Of a stretch of 64,000 nt of DNA, positions 35,401-46,933 are shown piece by piece (the stretch's first letter is position 1; the number at the start of each line of letters is the position of its first letter). Below the pieces are notes generated by a model. The model made no database searches. It was not told where the DNA came from and saw only the letters and a list, made by a program, of their open reading frames with translations. Origin of the DNA: Gigaspora margarita (taxonomy: Eukaryota; Glomeromycota; Glomeromycetes; Diversisporales; Gigasporaceae); contig WTPW01000590.1 in NCBI GenBank assembly GCA_009809945.1, positions 1 to 64,000 of the forward strand, in the 5' to 3' direction. The translations under genes and the position numbers were made by a program.

Positions 35401-37031
35401 ATGACAAAGTTTTCGAAAAGCTTTCAAATGATTGCCTTGAACTTCTTGATGATAAAGAAGATTTGAATGTAATCATTAATGTTGGAGAATCAACAAATAC
35501 TAAGATATTCCAAGCGCATTCTAATATTTTAAGATATAGATCTTTGTATTTCCGCAATGAATTAGCAAATCTTAGAAAAGATGAAAGTAACATTAAAACG
35601 ATTAATTTAAAGCATGTTTCAATTCAACAATTTGAAGTAATTATTAAGTAAGTTATTTATTTCGATGGATCAGTAAATTAGTTAATTATTTAAATACCTA
35701 AACATATGAATTATGGGTAGGTTTTCGTATTTTGAATTTAGGGATTTAAGTAAAGTTTTTATATTACGAATCCATTAAGATTTATAAATTACGTATTTGC
35801 TGAAATTACTAAATTTACAACTTAATAAAGGTATATTTATGGAGGAGTGGTTTTATTAGAAAAAGATCAAGGAGCATCATTCATTTTTGAACTCATCCTT
35901 GTTTCTTCCGAGTTTCTTCTTGATGAATTAGTAAACTACCTTGAAACACAATTAATTAATGAAAATGCACACTGGCTCCGTTTAAATTTTGCAAAAATTT
36001 ATCATAAAAGTTTTCCAAAATGAAAATCTTCAAGAATTACAAAAATGGAGCAATGATATTTTGGCAAAGTATCCGGACAAAATTTTTGAATCAGAAGAAT
36101 TCACCATTCTTCCGGAAAATGCATTAATTTCACTCATTAAACGAGATGATTTACAAATGGATGAAGTAAAAATTCGGGAACATGTTATCAGTTGGGGAAT
36201 TGCTCAAAATAAATATTTACCATCTAATCTTAAAGACTGGTCTCATGATAATTTTCTAGCACTAAAGACCACTTTACAGAATTCTTTACCTTTTATCCGC
36301 TATTTTCAAATGTCAAATGGTGATATTGTTGAAAAAGTGAAACCATATAAATATATTCTTGAAGAAAATATTTGGGATGAAATATTTGTAAAATTTATGA
36401 TTCCAAATAAACAAATATTATCAACGATTCTTCCTCCCCGTAAGAATTTGACATCCACATTACCATCTCGAGGAGCCGAACCATTTCCTTCAAAAGTTAT
36501 CGATGAAAATCATGCAGCAGAAATTGCGTCATGGATTGATAAGAAAACTGAAATTTATTCTGCAAAAAATAATCCATATAAGTTTAAAATACTTCTTCGT
36601 GGAACAAGAGATGGTTTTACTGCACAATCATTTTGGAATTTATGTGACAAGCAAGCGAACACTGTTGTGGTAATGAAGGTTAATGGCACTGATGAAATTC
36701 TTGGTGGATATAATCCAATCCAATGGGATAAATCAGTTAATGATTATGTGAAGTGCAATGATTGCTTTATTTTTTCATTGAAAAATGGTACAATTCAATC
36801 CTCTATTTTAAGTCGTGTAAAACCTTCAAAATCTGCAATTTATTGTAAATCTAATTTTGGACCAGTTTTTGGTGGTGGGGTTGTCATGATCTTAATATGG
36901 GAGGTGGTTCCAATCAAAATAATACTTATTATTGTCAGCATCATTCATATGAAAAAGCGATTAGAAACCAAAGTGGTAGATCTTTTTTTTGTGTAGAAGA
37001 ATATGAAATTTTTCAAATTCAGAAAAAATAA
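35401..37031 (+). pseudogene. BTB-BACK-TLDc gene, array copy A5
   Basis: Exon 1 (35401-35647) has lost one T after ATGACAAAGTTT so the start is out of frame with the BTB reading; the rest (LNVIINVGESTNTKIFQAHSNILRYRSLYFRNEL) is well kept. The intron is 35648-35830 with GTAAGT and AATAAAG. Exon 2 reads GGVVLLEKDQGASFIFELILV, shifts frame near 36012 (extra T in AAAAGTTTTCC), then is open for about 290 codons through BACK-like helices and TLDc (FKILLRGTRDGFTAQSFWNLCDKQANTVVVMKVNGTDEILGGYNPIQWDKSV). It shifts again near 36880; the true tail FCVEEYEIFQIQKK ends at TAA 37029-37031. Three single-base lesions, all near short runs of one base, leave error versus decay open. Confidence 0.8.
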
Positions 37032-37574
37032 GATATCTGACGATTAGTTTATTCAATATGCGTCAGTACACAATGTATACAATCTAATTATAACATGCAT
37101 TATTGAAATCTAAGTAATTAATATCTATATAAAATCTCTTTATAATAAATTGCAATATTTTAAACAATAATCACAGTTATAGGACATAATATAACTGTTT
37201 GAAAATATTATATTTTTTCGTAAGTTGGTTTAAAGTAAAAGAGAAAGCAAACCAAATGTATATATTATGTTTAAAACTGCCTGTTATTTAATAACATTAG
37301 TATAAAATCAGTGCTTCCGACATGAAATAATGTAAGTTTAGTAAGTTAATTTTCATGCAATATATAATTTCGCACACATGTAGTTTTTGAGGTCAAAACT
37401 TTTAATTGAATGTTACAGAACAGGTGTTGTCACTCAGAAACTCGGAAATTTACACAGAATAGCGCAAAATTTTATTATCATGACCTGCTTATATAATAAA
37501 TTTACTGTATAATTGAGGTGAGTGTCGGACATTCTTGCGAATAGTCTGAAAGGATTCAGTGTTGTATGCAAGTC

Positions 37575-38607
37575 TAGATAATTTCTTTTGAACTCATCCT
37601 TGTTGCTTCCAAGTTTATTCTTAATTGATAAGTAAAGCACCTTGAAACACAATTAATTAAAGAAAATTCAAATTATATCGGTTAAATTTTACGTCAGTAT
37701 CATAAAAGTTTCCAAAATGAAAACTTCAAGAATTGTAAAAATGGAGCAATAATATTATCGCAAAGTAATAAGTGTTTTGGATCAGAAGACTTTATTTCTC
37801 TTTCAGAAAAATGCACTAATCTTACTCATTAAGAAAGACGATTTACAAATGGATGTAGGAAAATTTTAGTCCGATATTAAAGATTTGTCTCATTACAGTT
37901 TTCTTCACTTTAAAGACTATTTTACAGAATTTTTTTACCTTTTATCCGTTATTTTCAAATATCAAATGATGATATTTTGACAAAGTAAAACCATATAAAG
38001 TATTCTTGTAGAAAATCTTGGGGTTGATATACTCAAAAAATTTATTACTCCAAATAGACAAATATTATCAACAATTCTTCCGCCACGCAAGATTTTAACA
38101 CCAACATTCTCATCTATCAAGCAGCATAAATTGCATCATGGATTGATACAAAAATTAAAGTGTATTCTGAAACGAATAATCCATATAAATTTAAACTGCT
38201 ACTTCGTGGAAGAAGAGATGGTTTTACTAAAGAATTAGTTTAGAATTTATGTGACAAGCAAGCAAACACTGTTGTAGTAATGAGGATTAATTGTACTGAC
38301 AAAATCAAAATTCTGTGTGGATATAACCCAATCAAATGTGATAAATCAGTGGGTAATTGTGTAAATTATAATGATAGTTTTATTTTTTTTCATTAAAAAA
38401 TGGTACTACTCAATCCTCTATTCTATGTCGCGTAAAAAATTCACAATATGCAATTCTTTGTAATTATAATTATGGACAAATTTTTAATGGGAGAAAATTT
38501 CAATCAAAATAATAATTGTTATTGTGATCATGATATGAAAAGCAATTGGAACCAGATGTCCCATTTTGTGTAGAAGAAAATTAAGTATTTTAAATTCAGA
38601 AAAGCTA
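37575..38607 (+). pseudogene. BACK-TLDc relic, array copy B5
   Basis: Type-B relic after A5. Recognisable pieces: LILVASKFIL, VKHLETQLI, LLIKKDDLQMDVGKF, PYKFKLLLRGRRDGFTKELV, GYNPIKCDKSVGNCV. Numerous stops and frameshifts; no BTB exon. Spacer 37032-37575 is conserved with other units. Confidence 0.68.
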
Positions 38608-39916
38608 AAATATCTAACAAATAGTTTATTCAATATATACATTGCGCAATGTATCAAACATTATAACAGCAGTATCTTTTCTGTACATTATTGAAAATAT
38701 TAAACGTAATTTTATTAAGTGTACAGGCAATCAAAAAAAGAATTTTTATTACATATGTGCGTAATATTATTGTTATATCAATAAGCACTATGCAATGATA
38801 TAAATTATACGAATTATTATATCTAATTATGAACTTTTTCATTATAACATATATGACATTTTAAAAAAAAGATTTATCTAATTGTTGTACTAATTCAGTT
38901 TTATTTGTTAGAATTGTTTATCTAAGATAAAAAATAGTCTTATAAATTTGAATTAATTCAATATATATTTATGCAAGCATTTATTTGTCCTTCATTTATA
39001 AAGAGTCTCTTACTATGAAACACTTAAGAGTATTACTCTTTCTATTATCGATCAAATTACCAACCTTTATGAGAATCAATTTATATTAGATATAAGATTT
39101 TCTCAAATGTTGGGCTAGATTTTAACCAATTTCTAATGCGCAATCTAATTACACTCACTTAAATAGTCGAAGATCTACGTGTATTATAGATATTTGCTTG
39201 TTTTTTTTTTCACTTGAAATAACAAAAAAAAAACCTCATTTTATGTTAAATTAGATAAAGTATTTTCACAATATTTAATTTCACATTATGCCTGCCTAAT
39301 AATTCAATTCATCTATACAATATGCTATATTTACATCTAAATATAATAATGTTTAATTTAATTTTAGCCCAGTGACGAAAAGTAGTAAATGCGTAGTATA
39401 ATATTCGTGAAATAAAAAAGCTTTATCAGTATTAATGTTTGTTAATCGATCAATGTTCTTTTGATCGTCCAAATTCCTGGGTTATTTATTAAATTATCAA
39501 AAGTTTGATGTTAAATACATTACGAAATACTTAATCTAAAAAAAAAAAATGAAAGATATAAATAGTATTGATTGTTTTGTCTTCCCTATAAATTTCTTGT
39601 TCAGAAAATCGACTCCGTTCCGAACATTTTAAAGGATGTTTATTGAAGTAAATGTTTTATACGTTTTTTTATACGTTTTTTATGCATTTTTTATACGATT
39701 GTTTTTAATCAAAATTTTTATATTTTTACATCCCATACAAATATTGTAATGAAAATAATAAAACATAAGCCCCTATTCGGAAAATCGACACATTCCGAAC
39801 AATTCCTGACAATTTTATATCATACCTTTTTTATAGGGCTTTATTATTCGATTCATTATATGGATGTACGAAATATGCTGATTCTGAACAAGAAATGCAG
39901 TGGTAAATTAATACAT

Positions 39917-40178
39917 GGGCTAGGTGCTGGAAAACTGGAAAAAGGAACGAAAATGACAATTTTTTCAAAAGCAATTTTTTTGTATAAATCAATTTTAAAT
40001 AAGATTAGGATTATTTTTCACTTAAGATACAAAAGTAGTTTTATTAATAAAATTTTGCATTATAGCTCTTTAAAGTTTGCATTTTCTTATAATTGATTAT
40101 AAGATTTGCAATACAAAAATTGATTTTCTGAAGATCTTTTGTTTTGTCAATTTCGTTCCTTTTTCCAGCACCTAGCCC
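39917..40178. mobile_element. Foldback MITE (GGGCTAGGTGCTGG ends), 262 bp
   Basis: Left GGGCTAGGTGCTGGAAAACT is inverted at the right end (TTTTCCAGCACCTAGCCC), with inner AAAAGGAACGAAA pairing with TTTCGTTCCTTTT. A 4-bp repeat ACAT flanks it (39913-39916, 40179-40182), and the paralogous sequence near 9622 has one site. An open frame crossing its left part is a by-product. Its AGCACCTAGCC core also occurs in the palindrome at 15211-15365. Confidence 0.8.
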
Positions 40179-40599
40179 ACATATTTATCAATCGTATAAT
40201 TTTTTTAATTTGCAAAGGTGACCATGAATCGTATTATTATATTCTTTACGATATGTTAAGAAAAATCTAGTAAAAACGATGCATCAATTATGAGAATAAC
40301 GAAAATCCGGGTTTCTAAGATCTATTTATATTTATTAAACTCCGGATATGGACTAAATTTGCCACCTTTAATAAGACGAGTTTAGTATCACTAACTGTTC
40401 ATGTAAAACTGTAAATACCTTACTATTAGGTTAAGGATACGTTTTGTGCTTTGGTTGATTTTTTTTGCGTTACACATGATTCTTAATTTTAATTGGCTAC
40501 CGAAATTTTTAATCAGCTCACGGGGATCGCCAAACTTGATAAATACGTACACAATGAAATGCAGTAGTGTAACCTTATACGTAGACTAAACAAATTCAA

Positions 40600-40850
40600 A
40601 TGACAAAGTTGTTCGAAAAGCTTTCAAATAATGGCTTGAACTTCTTGATGATAAAGAAGATTTCAATGTAATCATTAATGTTGGAGAATTAAAGATTTCA
40701 ATGTAATCATTAATGTTGGAGAATCAACAAATACTAAGATATTCCAAGCGCATTCTAACATTTTAAGATATATGTCTTTGTATTTTCATAATGAATTAGC
40801 AAATCTTAGAAAAGATGAAAGTAACATTCAAACGATTAATTTAAAGCCTA
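40600..40850 (+). pseudogene. BTB exon 1, array copy A6 (truncated end of array)
   Basis: ATGACAAAGTTGTTCGAAAAG begins exon 1; a short deletion (AATAATGGCTTG) breaks the frame, and 38 bp (GATTTCAATGTAATCATTAA and the following bases) are duplicated in tandem near 40659-40724. Homology to the array stops after ATTAATTTAAAGC at about 40848, inside the exon; there is no intron or exon 2. This is the right edge of the BTB-TLDc array. Confidence 0.8.
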
Positions 40851-40915
40851 CCCTTAATATAATTAAAAATGCTAAATAAGATGAGTGGCGCGAATGCGCC
40901 ACCTGTCGCGCTAGT
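40851..40915 (+). mobile_element. Candidate Helitron-type 3' terminus
   Basis: A 7-bp stem, 4-nt loop hairpin GTGGCGC-GAAT-GCGCCAC (40885-40902), then 8 nt, then CTAG and T (40911-40915), the hairpin-plus-CTRR-T layout of Helitron ends. It abuts the truncated BTB exon. Where the 5' end (TC) would lie is not clear; no Rep/helicase is present. Confidence 0.35.
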
Positions 40916-41469
40916 TTTTGAAAGTCAAACGTTTTGACTATATGATTTGCAATCACATGACCAGCACAATCAAAGACCAATCATTTTATGTCACTTGATT
41001 AAACACATGTAGAAAAAAAAACAAAAAAAATTTCGATAAACTTCGATTTGAGGCAAAAATTTCAATCACTTTCAAAAAATTTCATATTTCTGACCTGACA
41101 GAACTTCATACATGATTGTACTGGACCTACGTGGCACGCATGTCGCGCAGCTAACATAATACCGTTTATTTATATTTATAATAGTGCTCATAATTTATAA
41201 TAGTGCTCATAATCCGAAACCAACTATATCACCGCTTGTTACAATTATTTAATGCTAATTTTATTAGGACCAATAGTCTTTTTGGTCCGTCCGGTCCTAA
41301 AATGGACTGCAGGACTGGCAGTTTTATTCAACAGGCCTACACCTGAATTAATTCAGTTTTTCCAGATCAGTTCTCTGCTTAGACTATGACTTTATGCCAA
41401 CTCAATAAAAAGTTTTTCACGATATAATTAGATATTTCATTTTTTGTGTACATAATCTAAATATAATAA
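40916..41469. other. Non-coding, with a short GGACC/GGTCC repeat
   Basis: No gene. 41267-41342 (TAGGACCAATAG ... AACAGGCCTA) is matched in the same orientation by 42311-42408 (TAGGACTGATGG ... AACAGGCCTA); both are full of GGACC/GGTCC motifs and have TAGG..CCTA ends, so they are probably copies of one small element. Confidence 0.5.
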
Positions 41470-42222
41470 CATAGGGAAGTTCGTTTTGATTGGTTGTTAA
41501 AATGCCCGGAAAAAATGTCGATCATACCTCGGATATATTACCGGCTATACCCGGATAAAGTTTATTACTCATGAACTTTTAATACTCTTTAAAGATGCTT
41601 TTACAGTACATTAATACAGTTTAATAATTACTGTTTTAATTTAAATTTCACGAAGTATATATCTATATTATTTATTACACGATAAATATATTATTTTACA
41701 AAAAATACTTCAAATCAATTTCGTAATACATTATTACGCATACCCAAAAACCCTAAACACTACTACTATTACAACTTTTTGTAGCTATAAATGTTATTTT
41801 ATAAACTATATTCATAGCCTAAATATATACAATAAAAGGTTTTAGAATAGTAATTCAAAATAGCACTTTTTTTATTTGCAAGGTAAAACAAGTCCAGTTA
41901 AAACAAAATCTTACAATTTCACTTACTAATTGCTTAGATCGCCGGACCACCTTCCCGACCTTTCAAAATATTCACTTCTCATTTAGTTTCTTGAACTGCC
42001 GTATCTCACTGTATCTCTCATTAAAAAACAGTAGGTTTAAAGACGAAAAATAGGTTGCTTAAGTTTGTTATTTGTCACGTATTACAAACAAAAATTTTTA
42101 TATGCCGTGACGATTTTTACTAATAAAAGTATTTTAAAATTTACAATTGACTGTATAAATAAATGATCGTCGCCAATCATATTTATTCAAATTTTAGCCA
42201 ATCAAAACGAACTTCCACTATG
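41470..42222. mobile_element. Non-autonomous TIR element with CATAG ends and about 13-bp flanking repeats
   Basis: 753 bp. Left CATAGGGAAGTTCGTTTTGA matches inverted right CCAATCAAAACGAACTTCCACTATG. Flanks CTAAATATAATAA (41457-41469) and CTAAATATAATAT (42223-42235) agree at 12 of 13 positions. No coding capacity. An unusually long target duplication, near the upper limit of Mutator-type elements. Confidence 0.8.
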
Positions 42223-42986
42223 CTAAATATAATATGTCAGATTAAATATCACAAAAAAATTGCAGAATTAGATTATGATTTTATCTATAATTTATAATTG
42301 TAACTGATATTAGGACTGATGGGCTTTTCAGTCCGTTCCAAAAAAGACAGGACCGGTTTAGTCCTAGGACGGACCGGCGGTTTGAGTCGAACCACTTAAC
42401 AGGCCTAGTACTGATATTTTTTTAATGCTATTATTTAAATATATTGATTACATACTTATTGCTTATCATCAAGCTAAATATAATTTTTTATTTCATTTTG
42501 AATATTCAATCGTTGATAATTTTCTTACTCTGTCAGTAATTAAATAAAAATCAAAATATGGTAGAGGAGTTTAATTAAATAGAAATTTATTGTAATTTTG
42601 GTTTTACCAATTAATTTGGTTTGAATAATTAAGTGTTTAAAACAATAATCTAAAAATTTCTAAGTTATAGTAACATTATTTCAAAGAGCAAAGTAATATA
42701 TTTGTTACAGTAACAGGGCTAATCTGTCTCATGATTTAAAACTTTAAAAATTCAAAATCTAAGTAACCCATATGTCTATGAAACTAACTTTATGTTTAAA
42801 AACATCTTGTAAAACTTTACTATATACTATTATCTAACGTCTTCATAATTCTAATTATGAATTACACATTTTTAATTATTATGTTACATAGCCGTACAAA
42901 ACAAAACATGCAATTCAAATTTAACATTATTAAAGCTTTATTATCTTTAACCATGTGTACATGGATATGATATTATCGTTTATCAG
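42223..42986. other. Non-coding AT-rich stretch
   Basis: Contains the second GGACC/GGTCC repeat copy (42311-42408). Nothing else recognised on either strand. Confidence 0.6.
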
Positions 42987-43710
42987 CATAGGAGAAACTC
43001 GCATCCGATAGATTCCGAAATAATTGTTACACAACTATTTATATGGGCAATTGAAATTTTGATATATGATTTTAGTCTAAAAACCGGCAATTTTACCATC
43101 CGCTTAACCATAAAAAGTTAAACTTAAGGTACCCCCATTTATAAGTAAAAGTTCTTCGTTTTGAGTGTTTCTAGCAGAAAATCTTTTCTAATCGTTTTCA
43201 ATCGCTTTCCNCAGAAAGTNTTCATAATAACAAAGGTAGGGCGTTTGGTAATTGGCAGAGTTTATTGAGTTTCTACTATGTTCAAATTATGAAGCCAAAC
43301 AATAGATTTATAAATTGTTAAACCGTGAGTGTTATGCTAACATAAAATTTTATACATTTATTAAACAGGCTACGCATTATGAATACTTTAACACGATTTA
43401 TTTTACCCGAACTACGACACATATACGTATTCTATATCAAACTACCTCTAATATCTGAATATGTAGTATAATAAATACGATGGTGTGATTTAATTACAGT
43501 AGTATAGACTATGAAGTAGTAACATGTTGGATGTAACGTGTTTTCAGTAAATCTAATGGTTGAAAAAATAATAAAATTACTTTAATATTAAAAATGCTTT
43601 ACTTTTATTAATAATAACCTCATTTTTTCGCGTAATTTCGCGTATCGAAAGAATTTTTAATTGATTTGATTGGTCAATCATCACGTTTGGATCTACATCA
43701 ATTAGCCAAT

Positions 43711-46675
43711 CCAGGGAGACCGTCCCAAATTAGGTAAAAATTCCGATATGGTTACACAAGGATAAAAAATTTTTTTTATAGGTTTTACGGCACTTTTTTA
43801 CATTTTTAGGGGCTTTGGGTAACCTATCCATTCTATAAAACGTGACAAATCGAACTAATGAACTTGAAGCTTTTGCACTATATTTTAATAAACTCGGTTG
43901 ATTCAAGTTGATTCAGTTGATCTTACTTTAACTTACTTAACAACAAATATGTCTGAAATCTTGAAGTGTATGGAATGTAAAACTACTAAATCCCATCAAT
44001 TTCGTTCGTTAGCAGGAAAGAAATGGAAAGAAGCCGAAGCTAACGGTTTGATCAAGGAAGCTTGGGTAAAAGGTAACAAATTATGTCATAAATGTTATAT
44101 GAATTTTGTAGAGAATCAATTGAGAAAAGCCAAACGGGTAAAAGTTTCAGCTGAAGTTGAAGCTGATGTGGATACGGCTGAAGACATGATCAGAAAAGAA
44201 ATAGAAAATAAAATTAAAGAAGGTGTAGAATTGAGAGATGTAGAAACTACAATGAGAGAGGACATAGAGGCCGTAGACGAAGAGGAGGTAAGTATGATTA
44301 ACCTTGTTGAAGTTATTAGATCTATGGCACGAATTTTTTATGAGAGAGAACATACACAAAAAGAAGGCCCTATATATTTGTTTGATGAAATGCGAGAATT
44401 ACTTCCACAAATCGACCCAAGCTTGAAGAACTTCTTCGATCAACTTTATTCATTAGCTCGACCGTTTGAATGTTGCAAGCAGACAATGGGGCGTATGAAA
44501 AAATTAATGGTTTTTTTATGTTATCTTCTTGCATCATTAAATAATTCAAAAATTAATTCTTTTAAATTTGACTTGGCATATTATTTAGATTCTGTAGGTA
44601 CAAGCAACGAAGGTCTGAATACGTTGGCTAATATCGGCATAACTACAGCTGCAAGAGCAGTTGATCGTAAAAAGAAAAAAATTTCGGAGACCCATAAAGA
44701 ATATGTAGAGAAGGCCCTTAAGAATTGTTCTGAAAATTCTTTCGTATTGAATATTGACGATTATCATAATATTCACACTCCACGGCAACAACCTGACACT
44801 ACTGATACGTCTTGGGCAGCACACATGGCAACAATCCGTGTCCCATACCAGCTATACCACGTAACAGGGCACTCAATCCAAAAATCGTTGACGATGAGCT
44901 AATTATGAAGCATCTCAATGAACGATTTATGGCCAACCTTGGAATTTCTTATCATGATCGCGTAAAAGGTAAAGGTTCTAATGATGATCTTATTGAAAAA
45001 CTAACCTTGCACAGTTACGATGACAGGTTGGCAGAAAAAAAAGCGATAGACATATACAGAATGCTATCCTTTTTGATTTTGTCAAAAGTAACTTGAAGAG
45101 TGTTGAAAATTATACGAAAGCTCTTCAAATCGTGCATGATCAAGAACTGATGGGAGAGTATCTTTCTAACCACGTAATACCGATCATTGCGGATTGGCCT
45201 GGACAGTTCTTTATCCGCAAAGCTATTGCGCACCGGACTCTTCTCAACAACAAAGTTATTCCTCAATTTGTTACGGCATTTTTGCCTATGATGGGGCCCC
45301 TTCACATTTCATTGAATAGTCGTGAACTTGTTTTTGACAAATATTCACTTTTGTTCAATGATATTTACAAAGGTATTTTTGGAGAAAATAAGGTTCTGGG
45401 TAAGACGCCACGGCCATGGCGGATTGATTTAATTCTTTATATTATGCGCATGGCCTGGCTTGATATAGCTGATTTTGTTTATTTAAAATTTGGGAATGTT
45501 TGTAAAAATATTGAATTCTTATATTTAACCGATCTTTTGAGTAATTTAATCCCTTTAGTTCTCGACGTCTATGCGGTACATCATCGTGAAGGTAACTGGC
45601 CAGCTTACGAAGAGGCTTGTATGCGCTGCTGTAGCGATCTTTTTCTTTGATTGGATCGAAGAAATTACAAACGTGCCCCTTTAATGTTTTTCAGATATTT
45701 TTTTTTTGGATGGATACTAATCACCCATTGATGGATATGATTACTAATCGACTCGCCTCTTTAAGCGATTGTCCTGTAGAGCTTGTTCACAGTATTATTC
45801 GACGACGTACGGCCAAGTTTTCTGAGGCAGAGCAATTGTAGAAAGAGGCTTGTTTTATTTTTCAGCACCGCGAAGATAATGCCTTTCGAAAATATTTTGT
45901 TGATTCTGTCAAATATCCATATACGCCCAAGCAATTGCACATGCTTTCTCGAAAATGTACTGTATTACTTTTAGGCTTATTTAAGAAGAAATATCAAGCC
46001 GCTATCAGTATTCTCCAATTATCGATTCATCTAGCAATATTAACACGTATAAGTTGTATTCTTTAGGCTACGAAATAACGGATCGTCACCTTCCAAGAGG
46101 TTTTGTTACCTCTAGGAAACCCTTACAACAACTTTATGCGACTACTTTAATTGTAATTGCATTGATTGTGGTAAAGTTCTTGCTTGTGGGCATGGTTACC
46201 ACAATCAATGCTTAGAGAAGTGTCAATTTAAATGCTTAATATGCTTAGATTATCTTAAGGATGAAATTAAAAAAAATGTTGATGCACTAAAGGTAAGTCT
46301 GGTAAAAAAATTAGGCGATAATGAGTTTATTGATGAAAGAAGGGAAATATAGTTGAGAATAATATAGATAATGTCGAAATAGTAACGGGTGATACAACAA
46401 TGGAGGAATTAGAATTTGCGAAAAAATCATTTCTTGAGTTGTAATATATATATTTTTTTATTTAATAAATTGATAAATTGATAATATTAATATTAATTTT
46501 ATGCCTTTAATTATTTAATTCAAAAATTCATTAATTTAATTATTTATTATTAAATAATTTAATTCGATCAATCGGAACTAATAGTATAATAAAACATATA
46601 AAAAAATTTTTTATCAATTGTGTAATGGCCAGGTGACTCAGGTAATCGTTTCCCAATTTGGGACGGTCTCCCTGG
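43711..46675. mobile_element. 2965-bp TIR transposon-like element, CCAGGGAGACC ends, 11-bp target duplication
   Basis: Left end CCAGGGAGACCGTCCCAAAT and right end (inverted) agree at 23 of 24 terminal positions. A perfect 11-bp direct repeat AATTAGCCAAT lies immediately outside (43700-43710 and 46676-46686). One long plus-strand reading frame fills most of it (43949-46444). Repeat, duplication and coding region together support a mobile element whose transposase would be that protein. 11-bp duplications are known for some Mutator-like elements, but I see no MULE motifs. Confidence 0.85.
43949..46444 (+). pseudogene. Large ORF of the TIR element: Cys4 finger, putative RNase H-like core, RING-like tail (broken)
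   Basis: Starts MSEILKCMEC; Cys7/Cys10 and Cys46/Cys49 form a CX2C-X35-CX2C finger. Then a charged segment (E/K-rich, 110-160), a helical segment (IDPSLKNFFDQLYSLARPFECC), FVLNIDDYHNIHTPRQ, a frameshift near 44835, IPAIPRNRALNPKIVDDEL, another near 45060, VIPIIADWPGQFFIRKA, FLPMMGPLHISLNSREL, and NWPAYEEACMRCC before a stop at 45648-45650. After further shifts and a TAG near 45839 it reads CPVELVHSIIRRRTAKFSEAEQL and KEACFIFQHREDNAFRKYF, ending in a Cys/His tail NCNCIDCGKVLACGHGYHNQ and KCLICLDYL (RING-like), last stop 46444. The Asp-bearing strands (NIDD, IIADW) and later Glu could be a DDE/RNase H-like triad; the layout reminds me of fungal DUF6589-type proteins, unverified. About 800 aa when intact. 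Confidence 0.6.
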
Positions 46676-46933
46676 AATTAGCCAATCACACAAATGTTAT
46701 TACCCGTGATTTTCCGTAAAAATGCGAGTTTCTTCTATGCTTCGTTTATCGGTAATTTCTTTTTAGTTGATAGAATCAGCAATTTATCATAAATTATGTA
46801 ATAAATAGGACATCTTTTAAACTGGTTTTATACTTAGACAATAACGCCTTCTTTTAAACTGGTTTTATACTTAGACAATAACGCCTAATATTAATATTAT
46901 AAACCTCAATCAAAATTTTATTTTATCAGGATT

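Larger units (their letters stand above)
42987..46739. mobile_element. Outer CATAG-ended element hosting the CCAGGGAG element
   Basis: Left CATAGGAGAAACTCGCAT (42987-43004) is inverted at the right end ATGCGAGTTTCTTCTATG (46722-46739), 17 of 18 matching. Outside lie TATCGTTTATCAG and CTTCGTTTATCGG, 10 of 13 identical. Removing the inner 2965-bp element and one of its duplications leaves about 780 bp, close in size to the CATAG element at 41470-42222, though internal sequences differ. Two short Ns at 43211 and 43220. Confidence 0.7.

Noticed and set aside
39749..40096. 115-codon open frame
   Set aside because: Runs from array spacer into the foldback MITE at 39917; no homologous frame in the other spacers.
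45783..45974. Second open frame overlapping the TIR-element protein
   Set aside because: Shadow frame; the homologous reading continues in the other frame across a TAG.
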